Source of the DNA: Chryseobacterium sp. c4a
Lineage (GTDB): Bacteria > Bacteroidota > Bacteroidia > Flavobacteriales > Weeksellaceae
DNA: 64,000 bases
Direction: 5' to 3'
Assembly: GCF_009900745.1 (NCBI RefSeq)
Contig: NZ_WXVU01000008.1
Span: 146,712-210,711, forward strand
This document shows positions 60,231 through 64,000 of this stretch, piece after piece. The position numbers and the translations under genes were made by a program. Position 1 is the stretch's first letter, and every line of letters starts with the position of its first letter. A model generated the notes under the pieces. It was given only the letters and a program-made list of their open reading frames with translations. It was not told the origin of the DNA and did no database searches.

Positions 60231-61634
60231 TTAAAATAATACCTTATCCTCTTTTCTTAGCTCTTCCAGATAGTTTTTCTTATCATCACGGTAGAAAAGA
60301 TTCATGGTTTCAAATGGAATTAATTTCAAATCCTTATTGACGATATGAACACAGGATTTTTTTACAGCTCTTACATCAAAATCATGGGCATCCATAAAAT
60401 TCATAATGATAATTCTAAACAGATTATCATAATCCAGATTCGGAGCACTCACTTCCGGAAGGCAGCAAAGTAACTGATTAACTTTAGGTTGTACTTTATC
60501 CACGGAAATTCCTGTACTGAAAATATCCAGCAACTGCATGTGAAGACCTGTATCCTGTTCGTAAACAATGGTATTTTTGGATTCGTTATTCAAAAGATCG
60601 GCAGGATTAATATATCGGGTTAGAGGAATAATTTCTTCCTGAAGTTTTAAAATATATCCCATTGCCAAAGCATCCGGGTTACATGGAACTGGAATAATAT
60701 CATCAGAATTTAAAAGAGGAAACTGATTCAGGATTTCCTGTCTTACTTCCGTTAAGGTGATTTTCTCATGAGCAGAATCGTCTCTGTTTCTTCCCGCAAT
60801 TTCTACGGGCTGGAAGGTAATTCCTCTCACACATTTCTGTTTCAGAGCAAATTCAATGATTTTTCCGATCTCATCAATGTTTTTATCTTTTTGAAGGACA
60901 ATTACTAAAGTTGTGGAAAGATTAAGTTCGTTCAGTTTTTCCAAAGCTTTCATCCTGACAGCTGTAAGATCTTTACCTCTGAAATCTTCCAGCACTTCCG
61001 GTTTAAAGGAATCAAACTGGAGATAAACTTCAAACTCAGGGGCATAGGTAGCTAATTTTTCTGCAAATCCAGGATCATTGGCAATTCTTATCCCATTGGT
61101 ATTCAACATCAAATGCTTAATAGGTTTTGACTTTGCAATATCCATAATTTTAAAAAATTCGGGATGAATGGTAGGCTCACCACCACTGATCTGAACCACA
61201 TCCGGCTCGCCTTCATTTTTAACAATTACATCAAACATAGCCTCAATTTCCTCCAGACTTCTATGGTTTCCGTAATGTGGAGAAGACATCGCATAGCATG
61301 TAGGGCAAGTCAGATTACATCGATCTGTTACTTCAACAATGGAAAGACAGCTATGTTGTTCATGATCTACACAAAGACCACAGTCGTAGGGACATCCATA
61401 TTCTACATCTGTTCCGAAATGGAGGGGCATTTCCGAAGCTTTGTTATAGTTTCTTATGTTTTTATAGTAATGAACATCCGAAGCTATTTTCGTTTTAAAA
61501 AAGCCATGATCAGGACATCTTTTGGTCATGAAAACGGCCTCATCCTCTATAATAATTTTCGCTCCTACCCTTTTCAGGCACTCAGGGCAAAGACTGATTG
61601 TATAATCGTAATAAGTATAGTTTCTTACTGGCAT
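60231..61634 (-). CDS. Tes/MJ0619-like radical SAM enzyme with extra iron sites
   Basis: A 467-residue radical S-adenosylmethionine protein of the COG1964 group. The radical SAM cluster is bound by Cys106, Cys110 and Cys113 (CNLTCPTC), followed by SGGEPTIHPE. Before it lie CPEC (Cys16, Cys19) with Cys40, resembling half of a rubredoxin-like site, and CPYDCGLC (Cys81, 85, 88) plus Cys96. Later cysteines sit in VPCNPDA, LLCCLPE and KKSCVH. This pattern is shared with archaeal MJ0619 and tetraether synthase (Tes), which joins lipid tails and holds several iron-sulfur clusters and one rubredoxin-like iron. The gene ends an operon with an Lgt-like membrane protein and a two-helix protein, which suits a lipid substrate. 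The bacterial reaction is unknown to me. Confidence 0.85.
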   Translation of the reverse strand: MPVRNYTYYDYTISLCPECLKRVGAKIIIEDEAVFMTKRCPDHGFFKTKIASDVHYYKNIRNYNKASEMPLHFGTDVEYGCPYDCGLCVDHEQHSCLSIVEVTDRCNLTCPTCYAMSSPHYGNHRSLEEIEAMFDVIVKNEGEPDVVQISGGEPTIHPEFFKIMDIAKSKPIKHLMLNTNGIRIANDPGFAEKLATYAPEFEVYLQFDSFKPEVLEDFRGKDLTAVRMKALEKLNELNLSTTLVIVLQKDKNIDEIGKIIEFALKQKCVRGITFQPVEIAGRNRDDSAHEKITLTEVRQEILNQFPLLNSDDIIPVPCNPDALAMGYILKLQEEIIPLTRYINPADLLNNESKNTIVYEQDTGLHMQLLDIFSTGISVDKVQPKVNQLLCCLPEVSAPNLDYDNLFRIIIMNFMDAHDFDVRAVKKSCVHIVNKDLKLIPFETMNLFYRDDKKNYLEELRKEDKVLF

Positions 61635-61651
61635 AGTTAATTTTTAAATGT

Positions 61652-61879
61652 TTATCCACAGATATATCCGCTGATTAAACCGCAGACCAACAGACAAATA
61701 ACAAAAGTCTGTATAAATTGTTTTCTGCTGAATTTTCTGTTATCCTTACTTTCATAGATGAGCTTCACAATAAAAGTAACAATAATGGAAAAAAACAAAG
61801 CGCCTATAATGATCATTCCAACAATCATAACTACCAGACCCGTAAGATCGCCAACTTCTAAAAGAGTTAATGATTTCAT
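61652..61879 (-). CDS. Two-helix membrane protein of the Lgt-like/radical SAM operon
   Basis: A 75-residue protein with two membrane segments (about residues 13-42 and 58-74) joined by a basic loop (ESKDNRKFSRKQF). Its start codon overlaps the stop of the Lgt-like gene (ATGA, 61876-61879), and its stop is 17 bases before the radical SAM start, so the three are almost certainly translated together. I recognise no family. Position suggests a small membrane partner or scaffold for the other two proteins. Confidence 0.75.
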   Translation of the reverse strand: MKSLTLLEVGDLTGLVVMIVGMIIIGALFFSIIVTFIVKLIYESKDNRKFSRKQFIQTFVICLLVCGLISGYICG

Positions 61880-62628
61880 CTTGAATATTTTAAAGTGATT
61901 TTGGTATTTTTAATAGTATAAATGTAGTAAATAATTACACAAATACATACAAGTTGAATTGTCCCTAAATTTCCTGCAATTTCAACCCTTGGTTTAATGA
62001 AGTCTAAAAAGAATCTGAATATAAAATAACTCAGCATAAAGATCTGAAAGAGAAATCCTGAAGGATAATTTTTCTGTTTCTGAATATATTTCAAAACAAC
62101 CCAAAGTCCTATCAAAAACCCAATTTCATATAAGGCAACAGGGTGTCTGAGATATTGATCTCCCAAATGCATTCCAAAAACAGAATCTGTAGGAATGCCA
62201 TAGGTTTCCTCATAAATTCCTGTAAGAAAGCACCCGACTCTTCCAATAATTATGGCCAGCATTAAAGGGAAAACAATCAGATCTCCTGTACTTTCCTTGT
62301 GTCCCACTACTTTTTTAGCGAGTTCTACCCCCAATAATCCAAAAGCCAATCCTCCTACAATCGTATTACTCGACCAGAATTTCTGAAAGCTAAAGTTTTC
62401 AAACATAGTATGAGGATTCTCCAGGTTTCCAATGAGCTTGGAGCCCAATAATGCTCCGGCTGTGGCTCCAATTAAAACGGCAGCAGAAATATTAAAAGAT
62501 AATTTTTCCGAAGATTTTCTTTTAAGATAAAAATAATACCGCATACCCAGGAACATTCCAACCGCCTCAAAAAGGGGATGTGCAAGAATTGTTTGACCGA
62601 AAATATGAAATGTTACAGGAAAATCCAT
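61876..62628 (-). CDS. Divergent Lgt-like (prolipoprotein diacylglyceryl transferase family) membrane protein
   Basis: A 250-residue protein with about seven hydrophobic segments. It follows the Lgt layout: an N-terminal [37 protein letters not shown] where true Lgt has GRxGNFxNxE, and LRHPVALYE where Lgt has RxPSQLYE. The replacement of the Asn of the signature by Cys, and the missing NxE, suggest it no longer adds diacylglycerol to prolipoproteins or does so on another acceptor. As first gene of an operon with a Tes-like radical SAM enzyme it may handle a phospholipid head or tail in the same pathway. A separate true Lgt is expected elsewhere in the genome. Family is good; function is inference. 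Confidence 0.8.
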   Translation of the reverse strand: MDFPVTFHIFGQTILAHPLFEAVGMFLGMRYYFYLKRKSSEKLSFNISAAVLIGATAGALLGSKLIGNLENPHTMFENFSFQKFWSSNTIVGGLAFGLLGVELAKKVVGHKESTGDLIVFPLMLAIIIGRVGCFLTGIYEETYGIPTDSVFGMHLGDQYLRHPVALYEIGFLIGLWVVLKYIQKQKNYPSGFLFQIFMLSYFIFRFFLDFIKPRVEIAGNLGTIQLVCICVIIYYIYTIKNTKITLKYSR

Positions 62629-62689
62629 GGTTCCAAAAATAATCTATTTCAGATTATTTACTACCTTTATTCTGACAAATAATTACAAA

Positions 62690-63727
62690 ATGCGTATAGA
62701 ATATGACATAAAATTAGGGTTTAAGGATGTAATGTTCCGCCCTAAGCGTTCTACCTTAAAATCCCGATCAGAAGTAGATTTGGAGAGGGAGTTTATCTTT
62801 AAACATACTAAAAAAAAATGGAGTGGCGTTCCTGTTATCGCAGCTAATATGGATACCGTGGGAACTTTTGAAATGGCTGTAGAACTGGCTAAAGAAAAGA
62901 TTATCACGGCCATTCATAAACATTACACTCCTGAGGAATGGGATGAATTTTTACAAAGCCAGCCCGAAAGTATTCATCAGTATATCGCTTTAAGTACAGG
63001 CACAGGAAAGGCAGATGAAGAAAAAATCAGACTGATCCTCGAAAAGCATCCAAAAATTGAGTTTCTCTGTATAGATGTTGCCAATGGATATTCAGAGCAT
63101 TTCGTTGAATTTGTGAAGACAGCAAGGGCTAATTTCCCTGATAAAATCATCATTGCTGGAAATGTAGTAACTGGAGAAATGGTAGAAGAGCTTCTTTTGG
63201 TAGGAGCAGATATCATTAAAGTTGGAATTGGGCCTGGTTCAGTATGTACCACCCGTGTAAAAACAGGAGTGGGTTACCCACAATTATCGGCTATTATTGA
63301 ATGTTCTGATGCTGCTCATGGTTTGGGAGGTCATATTATTGCAGATGGAGGCTGTAAAGTTCCGGGAGATGTTGCCAAAGCATTTGGTGGCGGTGCCGAT
63401 TTTGTAATGCTGGGTGGAATGTTTGCCGGCCACGATGAAAGTGGAGGTGAAATGATTGAAGAAAATGGCAAAAAATACCGTTTATTCTACGGTATGAGTT
63501 CAAAAACAGCTATGGATAAGCATTCCGGAGGAGTTGCTGAATACCGCGCTTCAGAAGGTAAAACGGTAAAAGTAGCGTATAAAGGCCCGGTTGCAGAAAC
63601 TGTGAAAGATATTTTAGGAGGAGTACGTTCTACCTGTACTTATGTAGGAGCCTCTAAGCTTAAAGAACTTTCTAAAAGAACTACATTTATTCGAGTTCAG
63701 GAACAGGAAAATCAGGTTTTTAACTAA
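62690..63727 (+). CDS. guaC: GMP reductase, type 2
   Basis: A 345-residue enzyme that reduces GMP to IMP and ammonia with NADPH, for purine salvage. Although the frame opens at 62627, the conserved N-terminus [15 protein letters not shown] starts at the ATG at 62690. The catalytic Cys186 lies in GPGSVCTTR, at exactly the position of Cys186 of E. coli Gua[25 protein letters not shown] forms the phosphate-binding region. It has no CBS domains and lacks the longer IMP dehydrogenase C-terminus, which separates it from GuaB. Its promoter shares 61 bases with that of the divergent Lgt-like gene. An IS3-family element begins about 26 bases after its stop. Confidence 0.95.
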   Translation: MRIEYDIKLGFKDVMFRPKRSTLKSRSEVDLEREFIFKHTKKKWSGVPVIAANMDTVGTFEMAVELAKEKIITAIHKHYTPEEWDEFLQSQPESIHQYIALSTGTGKADEEKIRLILEKHPKIEFLCIDVANGYSEHFVEFVKTARANFPDKIIIAGNVVTGEMVEELLLVGADIIKVGIGPGSVCTTRVKTGVGYPQLSAIIECSDAAHGLGGHIIADGGCKVPGDVAKAFGGGADFVMLGGMFAGHDESGGEMIEENGKKYRLFYGMSSKTAMDKHSGGVAEYRASEGKTVKVAYKGPVAETVKDILGGVRSTCTYVGASKLKELSKRTTFIRVQEQENQVFN

Positions 63728-63753
63728 TAATTTCTCTTCTGCAGGAAAGAAGA

Positions 63754-64000
63754 TGAGTCGTCCTAAAATAGGTTGACATAAATTAAACAATATTTAATCC
63801 GGAGAGATATTTTATTTCTTCGGATTTTTTATGCACTTTATCTGGCGTTTCCATATTAAGACTTAAATGTGGTCTTTTAGTATTATAAAGATAAATACTT
63901 TCTTTTACTAATAAGTTTAGATCTTGAATATTCTTTGTTTTAGAAAAAAGGAATTCTTGTTTCAATATTCCATTAACCCTTTCTGCTAGCGCATTTTGAT
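63754..64000 (-). mobile_element. IS3-family insertion sequence, one end (cut by window edge)
   Basis: The element's end appears to lie near 63754, where a sequence TGAGTCGTCCTAAAATAGG starts that is typical of inverted-repeat ends of this family, followed by the end of a transposase frame. The other end and any target duplication are outside the window. Confidence 0.75.
63783..64000 (-). CDS. IS3-family transposase OrfB, C-terminal part
   Basis: About 72 residues of the integrase-type transposase enter from the window edge and end at the stop at 63783. NALAERVNGILKQEF and YNTKRPHLSLNMETPDKVH are the conserved end of the rve catalytic domain, including the Glu of the DDE triad in the first motif. 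The reading frame is open to the window edge; there is no true start codon here. Whether the full element is intact cannot be seen. Confidence 0.88.
   Translation of the reverse strand, partial: QNALAERVNGILKQEFLFSKTKNIQDLNLLVKESIYLYNTKRPHLSLNMETPDKVHKKSEEIKYLSGLNIV

Noticed and set aside
62627..62689. A longer N-terminus for GMP reductase
   Set aside because: The conserved family start is at 62690, and the extension would overlap the start of the divergent gene.
62690..63727. IMP dehydrogenase
   Set aside because: No CBS domains, too short, and the catalytic cysteine context and position match GuaC.

Overview
The window looks like the chromosome of a Chryseobacterium-like member of the Flavobacteriia (Bacteroidota). 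The evidence is AT-rich DNA, few recognisable Shine-Dalgarno sequences, a TonB receptor with an N-terminal carboxypeptidase-D-regulatory-like domain, Fibrobacter-succinogenes-paralogous-domain secreted proteins, a Bacteroidota-style SodC lipoprotein and a type-2 GMP reductase. No tRNA, rRNA or CRISPR array was seen.

Region by region: 1-930 is the start of a LytS/YehU-type sensor kinase that runs off the left edge. 1254-4208 holds a TonB-dependent receptor followed by a small secreted protein, closed by a terminator. 4436-5338 is an AraC-type regulator with a GyrI-like ligand domain. 5571-51810 is a biosynthetic operon on the minus strand, read from right to left: one 14,734-residue non-ribosomal peptide synthetase (NRPS), a stand-alone type II thioesterase and a TetA-like MFS exporter. 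52178-54792 carries two related secreted proteins, and 54985-55617 an Sfp-type phosphopantetheinyl transferase able to activate the carrier domains. The rest is mostly ordinary chromosome: sodC, a tail-specific protease, a DUF5670-type membrane peptide and surE. It is followed by a three-gene operon (Lgt-like membrane protein, two-helix protein, Tes/MJ0619-like radical SAM enzyme), then guaC, then the end of an IS3-family element cut by the window edge.

The centrepiece is the NRPS. Reading its motifs gives 12 complete modules in one polypeptide: a starter C domain, 12 A domains, 12 carrier domains, four epimerisation domains (after modules 3, 6, 8 and 10) and one C-terminal thioesterase. The eleven internal C domains sort into LCL and DCL types exactly as the E domains require. 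Eight-to-ten-residue specificity codes read by eye match known ones for Thr (module 6), Phe (modules 8 and 9) and Ser (module 11), and suggest an aromatic residue at module 3. The predicted product is an N-capped, possibly acylated dodecapeptide of the form X-X-D-Aro-(basic?)-Z-D-Thr-U-D-Phe-Phe-D-Z-Ser-Z', released as an acid or ring. I do not recognise this as a known compound. The exporter, editing thioesterase and nearby activating enzyme complete the pathway, and the AraC regulator next door may control it.
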